Shown here piece by piece: positions 44,351 to 51,024 of a stretch of 51,024 nucleotides of DNA. The translations under genes and the position numbers were made by a program. Position 1 is the first letter of the stretch, and each line of letters begins with the position of its first letter. This DNA is from Chloroflexota bacterium (GTDB lineage: Bacteria; Chloroflexota; Anaerolineae; J102). The notes below the pieces were generated by a model. It saw only the letters and a program-made list of their open reading frames with translations, did no database searches and was not told where the DNA came from. Where the stretch lies: assembly GCA_029782215.1 (NCBI GenBank), contig JAKOVD010000113.1, positions 1-51,024 of the forward strand, read 5' to 3'.

Positions 44351-44767
44351 TCAAAGCCAATCCTCCAGCCGAAGGTCCTGAAAGGCGATGTAGTCATCAC
44401 GGTTGAGCGTCACCAGGCTCAGGCCATTCGTCACGGCAATGGCGGCAATCTGGCCGTCGGCGAATGGCGCCGGTCTCCCAACCTGGGCCAGCCGCGCTCG
44501 CTGCTCGGCGTGCCACAGTGCCGCCCGCCGATCGTAGGACAAGATCGGAATCGACTGTGCGACCACGTCCTTGAGATAGGTCTCGATCACGGCGCGTTTG
44601 CGTGATCTGGGCAGCCGATAACACCCATACCACAGCTCGTTCCAGACGACCGATGCAATCGCGATCTCGGTTGGGTGCTCCCGCATGTGATGGAGCACCT
44701 CCTGACTGGGAACGGACCGCAGCGGTTCAGAGACAACGTTAGTGTCGAGAAGGTAGCGCAGCGTCAC
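44351..44767 (-). CDS. vapC: VapC-family PIN-domain toxin
   Basis: A 138-residue PIN-domain RNase. Conserved acidic residues are visible in YLLDTNVVSE (Asp), IASVVWNELWYG (Glu), PFADGQIAAIA (Asp) and LVTLNRDDY (Asp). VapC toxins cleave RNA, often tRNA, when the antitoxin is lost. The start is GTG 44767, whose GTGA overlaps the stop of the antitoxin gene, the normal VapBC coupling. Expression is probably controlled by the palindromic operator upstream of the antitoxin gene. It sits between DUF2442 and the Wadjet operon, in a defence island. Confidence 0.93.
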   Translation of the reverse strand: MTLRYLLDTNVVSEPLRSVPSQEVLHHMREHPTEIAIASVVWNELWYGCYRLPRSRKRAVIETYLKDVVAQSIPILSYDRRAALWHAEQRARLAQVGRPAPFADGQIAAIAVTNGLSLVTLNRDDYIAFQDLRLEDWL

Positions 44768-45042
44768 CAGGTCATCTCCCGTCCGGTGGAGGGTTCGCGC
44801 AGGCCTTCGAAGACCTCCGGCTCGATATCCACCTGGGCCAAGTCAACCGTGCACAGGAAGGCATCGTAGGCGCTGCCGAAGCTCACGCGCCTGCTGCGCA
44901 GCTTCTCGAACTCTGCGATGGAAATGAGAACCGCCACCGGCCGCCCGCGCCGCGTGACCTCGATCTGGGACACATGCTCCAGGTCACGGACGAGCTCGGC
45001 GAAGCGGTTCCGCGCTTCAGCAACTGAGTAGGTGGGCATCAT
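44764..45042 (-). CDS. Phd/YefM-family antitoxin (VapB partner)
   Basis: A 92-residue antitoxin. The N-terminal Phd/YefM fold is MPTYSVAEARNRFAELVRDLEHVSQIEVTRRGRPVAVLISIAEFEKLRS, and the C-terminal acidic tail (VDLAQVDIEPEVFEGLREPSTGREMTW) should bind and block the PIN toxin. Three ATGs lie together (45048, 45042, 45039); 45042 is chosen because GGAGG is six bases upstream. Its N-terminus is a DNA-binding domain that typically represses its own operon, and a perfect palindrome lies 13 nt upstream of the start. It overlaps the toxin gene by 4 nt. Confidence 0.92.
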   Translation of the reverse strand: MMPTYSVAEARNRFAELVRDLEHVSQIEVTRRGRPVAVLISIAEFEKLRSRRVSFGSAYDAFLCTVDLAQVDIEPEVFEGLREPSTGREMTW

Positions 45043-45055
45043 CGTCATCCTCCAG

Positions 45056-45075
45056 ATGGCTATCTTCATAGCCAT
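45056..45075. promoter_or_regulatory. palindromic operator upstream of the antitoxin gene
   Basis: ATGGCTAT (45056-45063) and ATAGCCAT (45068-45075) are perfect 8-bp inverted arms around CTTC. The site lies 13 nt upstream of the antitoxin start, where Phd/YefM-type antitoxins bind to repress their own transcription. Function inferred from position and symmetry. Confidence 0.65.
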
Positions 45076-45192
45076 TTTAGAGGAACGCCGAGCCGCTGTC
45101 AAGTGGGCTGGTTCCTGCTCGGGTGTGCCTCGTGCTCTACGCCGGCCTTGTCTATCTATGCGCCCAAACATCTGTCTTTTGGCCCAACCCTC

Positions 45193-45251
45193 TTGACAGC
45201 CGCACCAGATGGTGCTACCATACGACCAATTAGAACAAATGTTCCGAACAT
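45193..45251 (+). promoter_or_regulatory. promoter with overlapping dyad operators for the regulator-Wadjet operon
   Basis: A perfect -35 TTGACA (45193-45198) and a -10 TACCAT (45216-45221, 4 of 6) are 17 bp apart. Between the -10 and the regulator start lie two overlapping dyads: GAAC-AAAT-GTTC (45233-45244) and ATGTTC-C-GAACAT (45239-45251). These share half-sites and would suit autorepression by the XRE protein encoded just downstream at 45262. Confidence 0.65.
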
Positions 45252-45261
45252 CTGTACGACC

Positions 45262-45510
45262 ATGACCGAGATCTTCACCACCAACCGCCTGACCATCCTC
45301 CTGGGCCATCTGCAGGCTGCCACCGGCCAGCGCCTGACCCTCCGGGGCCTGGCCGCTCAGGCCGGTGTGCCCAAAGACCTGGTATACCGGCTGGACGCCG
45401 GTGAGGCGCGCTATGTCGAGTTAGCAGACCTTGCCAGCCTTTGCCGGGTGCTCCGCTGCACGCCGAGCGAGATCCTGGTCTGGGGCGACCCCGCGCGAGG
45501 CGAACCGTGA
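45262..45510 (+). CDS. XRE/Cro-type helix-turn-helix regulator coupled to the Wadjet operon
   Basis: An 82-residue single-domain HTH protein: LTLRGLAAQAGVPKDLVYRLDAGEARYVELADLASLCRVLRCTPSEILVWG, with the helix-turn-helix at LAAQAGVPKDLVYRLDAG. ATG 45262 follows a promoter with dyad repeats. Its stop (TGA 45508-45510) overlaps the GTG start of jetA as GTGA, so regulator and defence genes are translationally coupled. It probably represses the operon through the GTTC/GAAC dyads; this is inferred. Wadjet operons as usually described are jetABCD, so a coupled regulator is an addition worth noting. Confidence 0.85.
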   Translation: MTEIFTTNRLTILLGHLQAATGQRLTLRGLAAQAGVPKDLVYRLDAGEARYVELADLASLCRVLRCTPSEILVWGDPARGEP

Positions 45511-46970
45511 GACCGCAGCCCGAGGGCAATCCCTTCGACGTCCTCCCCTGCCAGCTCTTCAACATCCTGGGCACGGGCGGGTTCGCCAACCTGCAGCGAC
45601 ATCACGTAGCCGTGCTCCTGCGCATCTACGACCTGGCGGAATTCAATCGCTTCGGGCTCACGCGGGAGATCGTGCTGGCCGAAATCGTGAGCTACCTGGG
45701 AGACGCGCAGGCCGCCGCCGAGGTGGCGGCCTCGGCAGCAGCCGAGGGTGAGGTGCGCCCGGCCGGCGAAAAGGCCCTCCCCGAGTACGCCAGTTGGCTG
45801 CTGCGCCGGCTGGCCGAAGCGGGCTGGATCGAGCGCGAACAAGGCGCCGACTACACGGAGTACATCACGCTGCCCGATTATGCCTTCACGCTTCTGGAGG
45901 CCCTGCGCACCATCGGCCAGCAGCGCCCCCGCGAATACGCGGGCCGGCTCTACGCCGCGCACCAGCTCATCACCAGCGAGCACGAGGAGTTCTCTCCCGC
46001 CCTGGCCGTGACCCAGGCTTTTGAGAACGTGCGCAGCCTGGTGCGGGATCTGAACGAGCTGAACCAGAACGTCCGCCGCTACACTGAACGGGTGACCCAG
46101 GACAAGACCGTCCCCGAGCTGATGCGGATGCAGTTCGACGACTACGCGCCGGCGCTGGGCGCGGCTTACCATGCGCTCAAGACCAGCGACCACATCTCCC
46201 GCTACCGTCGCGACATCATCGACCACCTGGAAACGTGGCTGCAGGACGGCGACTGGCTCGACCGCGCCGCCAACGAGCTGGCACTGCAGCGCCGCCTGAC
46301 TCCTGCCCAGGCCGAGGCCGAGATCGGCCATGCCCTCCGCTTTATCGTCGACCAGTTGGAGGGGCTGGATCCGCTGCTGGCCGAACTGGATCGCCGCCAC
46401 ACCCAATACCTGCGCACCTCCCTGCGCCACGTGCGCAGCCAGATGGGGAGCGCCGATGGCAACTTCAAGGATCGCCTGGTGGCCCTGGCGCGGGGCCTGG
46501 CGCGCCTCCAGGAACAAGGGATGGCCATGCTGCCTGAGAGTGCACCGGGGCCGCGGCTGACCCCTGTGCGGGCGCCCGATGCCGACAGCCTGTATACGAT
46601 GCCCAGGGCCCGCGCACCCTTCGACCCGGCAGTGATCGCCGGCGCGACGTTGGACCCCGAGCAGGCGGAGATGCTGCGCCAGGTCGTGCTGGCCGACATC
46701 GGCGCCGGCGTCACACCGCAGCGGATTCAGCAGTTCGTCAGCCGGTTCCTGAACGGCAGCCAGCGTCTGCAGGCGGCCGAGCTGCCGCCTGATTTCTTTG
46801 CCGACCTGCCGTGGGCGATCTTCGCCCTCGCCTACGGCCACCATCCCGAGGTCGGCTATGGGGTCGAACCTGTGGACGGCGCCGCCCTGGCGTTCGGACC
46901 ATACCTGGTGCAGCCTTTTGAGCTGATAAAGCTCCCCAACGGCAGCCCACACAACGCAAACGGAGGCTAG
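45507..46970 (+). CDS. jetA: Wadjet anti-plasmid system protein JetA
   Basis: A 487-residue protein recognised as JetA: NPFDVLPCQLFNILGTGGFANLQRHHVAVLLRIYDLAEFNRFGLTREIVLAEI at the N-terminus, then winged-helix and long helical segments typical of the kleisin-like subunit of this MksBEFG-related complex. JetA joins JetB and the SMC-like JetC into a motor that senses closed circular DNA by loop extrusion; JetD then cleaves it. The start is GTG 45507, which overlaps the regulator stop; in-frame sequence upstream of it is the regulator's shadow. jetB follows after 3 nt. A long open frame on the opposite strand is an antisense shadow. Confidence 0.9.
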   Translation: MRPQPEGNPFDVLPCQLFNILGTGGFANLQRHHVAVLLRIYDLAEFNRFGLTREIVLAEIVSYLGDAQAAAEVAASAAAEGEVRPAGEKALPEYASWLLRRLAEAGWIEREQGADYTEYITLPDYAFTLLEALRTIGQQRPREYAGRLYAAHQLITSEHEEFSPALAVTQAFENVRSLVRDLNELNQNVRRYTERVTQDKTVPELMRMQFDDYAPALGAAYHALKTSDHISRYRRDIIDHLETWLQDGDWLDRAANELALQRRLTPAQAEAEIGHALRFIVDQLEGLDPLLAELDRRHTQYLRTSLRHVRSQMGSADGNFKDRLVALARGLARLQEQGMAMLPESAPGPRLTPVRAPDADSLYTMPRARAPFDPAVIAGATLDPEQAEMLRQVVLADIGAGVTPQRIQQFVSRFLNGSQRLQAAELPPDFFADLPWAIFALAYGHHPEVGYGVEPVDGAALAFGPYLVQPFELIKLPNGSPHNANGG

Positions 46971-46973
46971 ACC

Positions 46974-47645
46974 ATGCCGATCGATGCCGATGCCCTCCTC
47001 ACCCCCGCCGGCCTGCCCGAACGCACGCGCCGGGAGGTCCCGCGCCTGGTGAACCGTCTGCTGGGCCAGACCTTTCTCCACCGCGATGTCGAGGCAGACA
47101 AGGAAGACTACTACACGGTCGCCCGCCACCGCGACGTCATGGCCGCCGTCCTGGAGATGTCCGGATTCACCCTGCTGCACGACGACTACCACAGCATCTT
47201 CCAGGCCGTCTCCGACCACAGCTACTGCCGGGCACGGTACAGGCTGGACGAGTCGCTGATGATCGTCGTGCTGCGCAAGCTCTATGAGGAGCAGGCCGAA
47301 AGCCTGCGTCTGGCCATGGACCCCGTGGTCACGGTCGGCGAGGTGCGCGAGGAGTACCGCACCCTCACGGGGAAGGAGCGCGACCTGGGCGTCGTGCAGT
47401 ACGAAACCCTCCTGCGCCGGCTGCGCAAGCTGGGGCTGATCGATACGCTGGACGGCCGCAGCATCAACGTACGCGACAGCGAAGCCCGCCTGCGCCTGCG
47501 CGGCTCGCTTAAGCTCATCCTCCCCGTGCAGACGGCCACCGACATGGAAGCCTGGGTGAATCGCTACCGCGCCGCCGGCGCCGAAGCCGCCGAGGGCGCG
47601 GAGGAAGCGTCCATCCCCGGCGGCGCCGGCTGGGATGATGTCTGA
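46974..47645 (+). CDS. jetB: Wadjet anti-plasmid system protein JetB (DUF4194)
   Basis: A 223-residue DUF4194 protein: REVPRLVNRLLGQTFLHRDVEADKEDYYTVARHRDVMAAVLEMSGFTLLHDD, then SLMIVVLRKLYEEQ and YETLLRRLRKLGLIDTLDG (winged-helix). JetB is the MksE/KITE-like subunit of the Wadjet complex and pairs with JetA on the SMC heads. ATG 46974 comes 3 nt after the jetA stop. The gene ends 90 nt before jetC. The C-terminal Glu/Ala/Gly-rich tail (AAGAEAAEGAEEASIPGG) looks unstructured. Assignment rests on the sequence pattern and on the operon. Confidence 0.9.
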   Translation: MPIDADALLTPAGLPERTRREVPRLVNRLLGQTFLHRDVEADKEDYYTVARHRDVMAAVLEMSGFTLLHDDYHSIFQAVSDHSYCRARYRLDESLMIVVLRKLYEEQAESLRLAMDPVVTVGEVREEYRTLTGKERDLGVVQYETLLRRLRKLGLIDTLDGRSINVRDSEARLRLRGSLKLILPVQTATDMEAWVNRYRAAGAEAAEGAEEASIPGGAGWDDV

Positions 47646-47735
47646 AGCGCCAAGCCCGCATCCCGGCCCTGCGTTCTGACCACCCGCACTCCCCCTGGCA
47701 ACTCCACCGCCGCTCCCGGCCCTCTTCCTGCGCCA

Positions 47736-50700
47736 TGAAACAGCTCACCCGCATCCGTCTCGTCAACTGGCATCTGTTCACCGACGCCACCATCACCTGC
47801 CAGGGCAGCACCTACTTCCTCGGCGTCAACGGGGCCGGCAAGTCGACCGTCCTCGATGCCGTCCAGTTCGCCCTCGTGGGCGGGCAGCGCGACGTCAAGT
47901 TCAACCAGGCCGCCCTGGCCAATTCGCGGCGCACGCTGAGCTCGTACGTGCGGGGCGAGCTGGGCACGGAGGGCCAGCGCTTTCTGCGCGGCGACTGCAC
48001 CGGCCTGGTGGCGCTGGAATTCGCCAATGACGACGGCACGCACTTTGTCCACGGCGCCCTGGTGGACGCCTACCAGGACAACCATAGTCCCGACATCACC
48101 TACTTCATCGTTCACAACGCCCCCCTGAACGATGCCTGGTTCTTCCGGACCCCCGGCCGCCTCTTCGATACCGGCGCCTTTCGCCGCCACCTGGAACATT
48201 TCGCCCTGCCCACAGGCGCCAAGGCACAGACGTTCACCCGGTTGGAGGACTACCGTGCCAACCTCCTGAACCGCCTCGGCCAGCTGCGCGACACCTTCGT
48301 GAGCAAGCTCGTCAAGGGCGTCGCCTTCAGCCCGTTGACCAACATCCGCGACTTCGTCCACAACTACCTGCTCGACGAGGCGCTTGTGGATGTGCGGACG
48401 CTGCAGGAGCAGCTTGAGACAATGCGCCACTTTGAGGCGCTCGTGGCCGACATTGTCGCCCGCATTGCCGCCCTCGACGGCATCGCTGAGGTGGACGCCG
48501 AACGCCTGGCCAACCGCCGTCGCCGCCTCACCAACGGCTTCGTGCGCCGCCAGGCCGAGGCCGACCTTATCCTGGCCGATCTCAAGCGCCACCGGCTTCA
48601 GCGCGACGAAGCCGACCTCGGCCTGCAGCGGGTCCAGCTCACCCGCGAAGGTCTGGCGGAGAGTCTCAAGTTCGCCCAGGAGCGGCTGGTCGAGGCGCAG
48701 ATCGCGCTGCAGACCGATCGCACGGCCGCCCGGCAATCTGAGATTGGCGCCGCCATTGCCCGCGCCGAGAGCGATCTCGCCGGTCGGGAACGTCTCGCCG
48801 CCGAGACCGCCGCCGCCCTGGCGGCCGAGCACAGGGCCATGCAGGCGCTTGCCGGCCTGGTGCATGCCGACGGCCGGCCCCTTCCCCCGGCGCTGGCCGA
48901 GGCGCTAGCCCGCTTCGGCGAGATGGCCTGGCCGCCATCGCCCTTCGCAGAGACCGGAAGGGGGGACGGGTGGGAGACGCTGGCGCCTCTCGTCCACTCG
49001 CTGCCGTCCACGCTCGCCGATCTGGGCCAGTCGTATGCCGACCGCCGCGCCCTGGTGGTGGAACGAATGCGCCTGCTGGCAGACGAAGGCGCCCGCCAGC
49101 GGCAGGAGCTCGCCCGGCTGCGCACCGGTGATCATGAGGCGGGATACGAAACGGAGGCGCCGGCGGCCGCGCGGCTCCGCCGCCTGCTGCGCGCCGAGCT
49201 GGGCCTGGACGCCGACGAGGTGGTCTACCTCTGCCAGGTGCTGGAAGTGCGCGATGAGGCCTGGCAGGACGCCGTGGAAGGACTCCTGGGGCCCGCCCGT
49301 TTCCACTTGCTCGTGCCCCCCTCCCATTACGATGCCGCCCTGCGCCTCTACCGGGACCGTCGTTTCCAGGACGACCTGCACGGCGTCGGTCTGGTGGATG
49401 GCGAGCGCCTTCTGGCGGCGGCCGCCAGCGCCAGCCCGGCCAGTCCCCCGGCCAACCGCCTGGCGGCCGAAGTCCGGACCGGTCACCCCACGGCCCGCGC
49501 CTACCTCGACCTCCTCCTGGGAGGTTATGTGAAGTGCGAATCCGTGGAGGAGCTGCGCACACAGCGGCAGGGCGTGACCCGTGACTGCTTCGTCCGCCGC
49601 CAATTCACGACGAGTCACCTCGACCCGAATCGTTATCGCCGCTGGTTCATCGGCAGCCGGGCCCTGCCCCGCCGGATCGCCGAGCGCGCGGCGCAGGTCC
49701 AGGCCAACGACGGCGAGCTCGCCGTCCTCACGGGACAGCTCGCCGGCCTCGACCAACGTCTGGCGCTGACACGCGACCGTGTGCGCGGCCTGATCGACCT
49801 GGAGGGCCGCCTGCCCGAGCTTGAACGCCTGCCCGAAGTCAGGGCAACCCTGACGGCCCTGCAAACCGAGCTGGCGAGCCTGGACGCCGTCACGCTGACC
49901 GCCCTCACAGCCGAAGTCCAGGCTGCCAAAGCCGCAGTCGCCGAGGCCCAACGCCGTCTGTCCGAGGCCGACCAGGCGGTCGGCGACCAGCGACGGCTCC
50001 TGCTCACGTTGGACAGCGAGATCCTTCCAGCGCTGACGCAGCAAGGCGCCGCCGCGGTACAAGGGGTGGCCGCCTTTCTCCACTTGGAGGAGGCCGAGCC
50101 CTTGGGCGAAGAGGCCGAACGCGAATACGCCCGCCGCCGTGAGCGCCAGCCCCTGGAGATCGTGCGCGACAATGCCGCACGTTATGAAGACGACTATGCC
50201 AGGGCCGAGGTCAAGTGCCGGGACCGGCTCCTCGAAGCCAAGAAGGACTACAGCGTGCGCTACGATTTCGGCTATGACAGCCAGGAGGACGCCGGCCGGT
50301 ATGCCCTCGAACGCCAGCGCTACGTCGAAACCGAACTGCCGGACTATGAAAGCCGCGTGGCGCGCCAGCGCGGTCTCGCCGAACAAGAGCTGGTGGAGAA
50401 CTTCATCCACCGGCTGCGCGAGCAGATCGAAGACGCCCGCAGCCAGCTCGACCACCTGAACAGCACCCTGAGCAGACTGCGCTTCGGTGGCGAGCGCTAC
50501 GAGTTTCTCGCCAGTCCGGCGCCCGAGCTGCGTCCTGTCTACGACATGGTGATGGACAGCCGCGCCGTGCTGGGCGCTTCCCTCTTCGACTCCGACTTCC
50601 GGCGCTCGCACCAGCAAGGCTGGGATCTCCTGTTTGAGCGCCTGACCATCGGCGCCAAGGATGAGCGGGCGGAGGAACTGCGCCGACTGCAGGACTACCG

Positions 50701-51024
50701 CAACTACCTGTCGTACGACATCCGCATCCACTACCCCAACGGCGATCGCGCCCTGCACAGCCAGATCAACGCCAAGAAGTCGGGAGGCGAGACCACCACC
50801 CCGTTCTACGTCGCCATGGCCGCCAGCTTTGCCCAGGCCTACCGTCTGAACCAGGCGCGGCCCTCCGACACCATCCGGCTGGCCATCTTCGACGAAGCGT
50901 TCGGCAAGATGGATACGGCGCGCACCGCCAGCGCCCTCAAGTTCATGATCGACACCGGGCTGCAGGTCCTGCTGGCCACGCCGCCCGACAAGGCCAGCGG
51001 CCTCCTGCCGCACGTGGACAGCGT
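47736..51024 (+). CDS. jetC: Wadjet anti-plasmid system SMC-like ATPase JetC (3' end outside window)
   Basis: At least 1096 residues, still open at the window edge. The N-terminus MKQLTRIRLVNWHLFTDATI leads to Walker A GVNGAGKSTVLDAVQFAL (residues 30-47). A long central coiled coil follows (roughly residues 220-330 and 640-900), interrupted by a hinge-like segment near 480-640. The C-terminal ATPase half has the ABC signature KKSGGETTTPF and Walker B IRLAIFDEAFGKMD near the window end, followed by LQVLLATPPDK. JetC is the MksB-like SMC motor that translocates DNA. ATG 47736 lies 90 nt after jetB. Both ATPase halves are intact, so the gene appears functional. jetD should follow outside the window. 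Confidence 0.93.

Noticed and set aside
45411..47219. 602-codon open frame on the minus strand opposite jetA/jetB
   Set aside because: It is the antisense shadow of jetA and jetB, which have clear family motifs, coupling and ribosome context; the minus frame has none.
48905..51013. 702-codon open frame on the minus strand opposite jetC
   Set aside because: Antisense shadow of jetC, whose Walker A, signature and Walker B motifs are on the plus strand.
1..51024. tRNA or rRNA genes
   Set aside because: I scanned for T-loop (GTTCRANYC) and acceptor-arm patterns near the recombinase genes and elsewhere and found no cloverleaf-compatible sequence. A covariance search would be decisive.

Overview
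This is a GC-rich bacterial window with tightly packed genes and frequent GTG and TTG starts. The protein families (exopolysaccharide genes, IS256- and IS1380-like elements, a Replic_Relax-like protein, a Wadjet operon) and the style of the genes suggest a Chloroflexota-type chromosome (Anaerolineae/Caldilineae-like). That assignment is an inference from family resemblance only; no rRNA or other phylogenetic marker is present.

Region 1 (1-790) holds the 3' end of an IS3-family transposase, a hairpin and otherwise empty sequence. Region 2 (791-22813, all on the minus strand) is a large exopolysaccharide locus in two blocks. The upstream block (22813 to 13375) encodes a TPR membrane protein, a Wzy-like polymerase, a methyltransferase, a family-2 glycosyltransferase, a hexapeptide acyltransferase, two family-4 glycosyltransferases, a DegT aminotransferase and a WlbA-like dehydrogenase, mostly with 4-nt ATGA overlaps. 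The downstream block (13010 to 791) begins with the initiating phosphoglycosyl transferase, then an epimerase with a metal-ribbon insert, a UGD-like protein lacking its catalytic Cys, an SDR and a Gfo/Idh oxidoreductase. It continues with a complete GDP-D-glycero-D-manno-heptose set (HddC-, HddA-, GmhA- and GmhB-like) plus a transaldolase that could supply sedoheptulose 7-phosphate, an O-antigen ligase-like protein and a Wzc-type tyrosine kinase with a poly-Tyr tail.

Region 3 (about 22.9-26.2 kb) is a nested insertion: an IS256 transposase with a frameshift, whose stop codon has been entered by an IS1380-like element flanked by CTAG duplications. The IS1380-like transposase carries two in-frame nonsense codons. 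Region 4 (26230-32439, minus) continues the polysaccharide locus: a glycosyltransferase, a methyltransferase, a MurJ/Wzx flippase, a UDP-glucuronate epimerase-like protein and a GDP-mannose 3,5-epimerase-like protein. A near copy of the last gene lies at 42467-43429.

Region 5 (32.6-41.0 kb), between the two epimerase copies, is accessory DNA. It contains a XerD-like recombinase, about 3 kb of very GC-rich DNA without convincing genes, and an array of 18-bp palindromes at 23-24 bp spacing followed by a DnaA-box match. A promoter and a terminator hairpin come next, then an operon of a divergent tyrosine recombinase, a Replic_Relax-like protein and a P-loop helicase-like ATPase. This looks like an integrated plasmid-like element.

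Region 6 (41.0-42.4 kb) is a compact two-gene operon: a 68-residue peptide ending in ICGRCG, an intercistronic hairpin, and a ComQ-like isoprenyl transferase with two DDxxD motifs. It is the best candidate here for an undescribed prenylated-peptide (signal or RiPP) system. Region 7 (43.7-51.0 kb) is a defence island: a DUF2442 protein, a VapBC toxin-antitoxin pair with a palindromic operator, and an XRE regulator translationally coupled to the Wadjet genes jetA, jetB and jetC. jetC runs off the window edge, and jetD, if present, lies beyond it.
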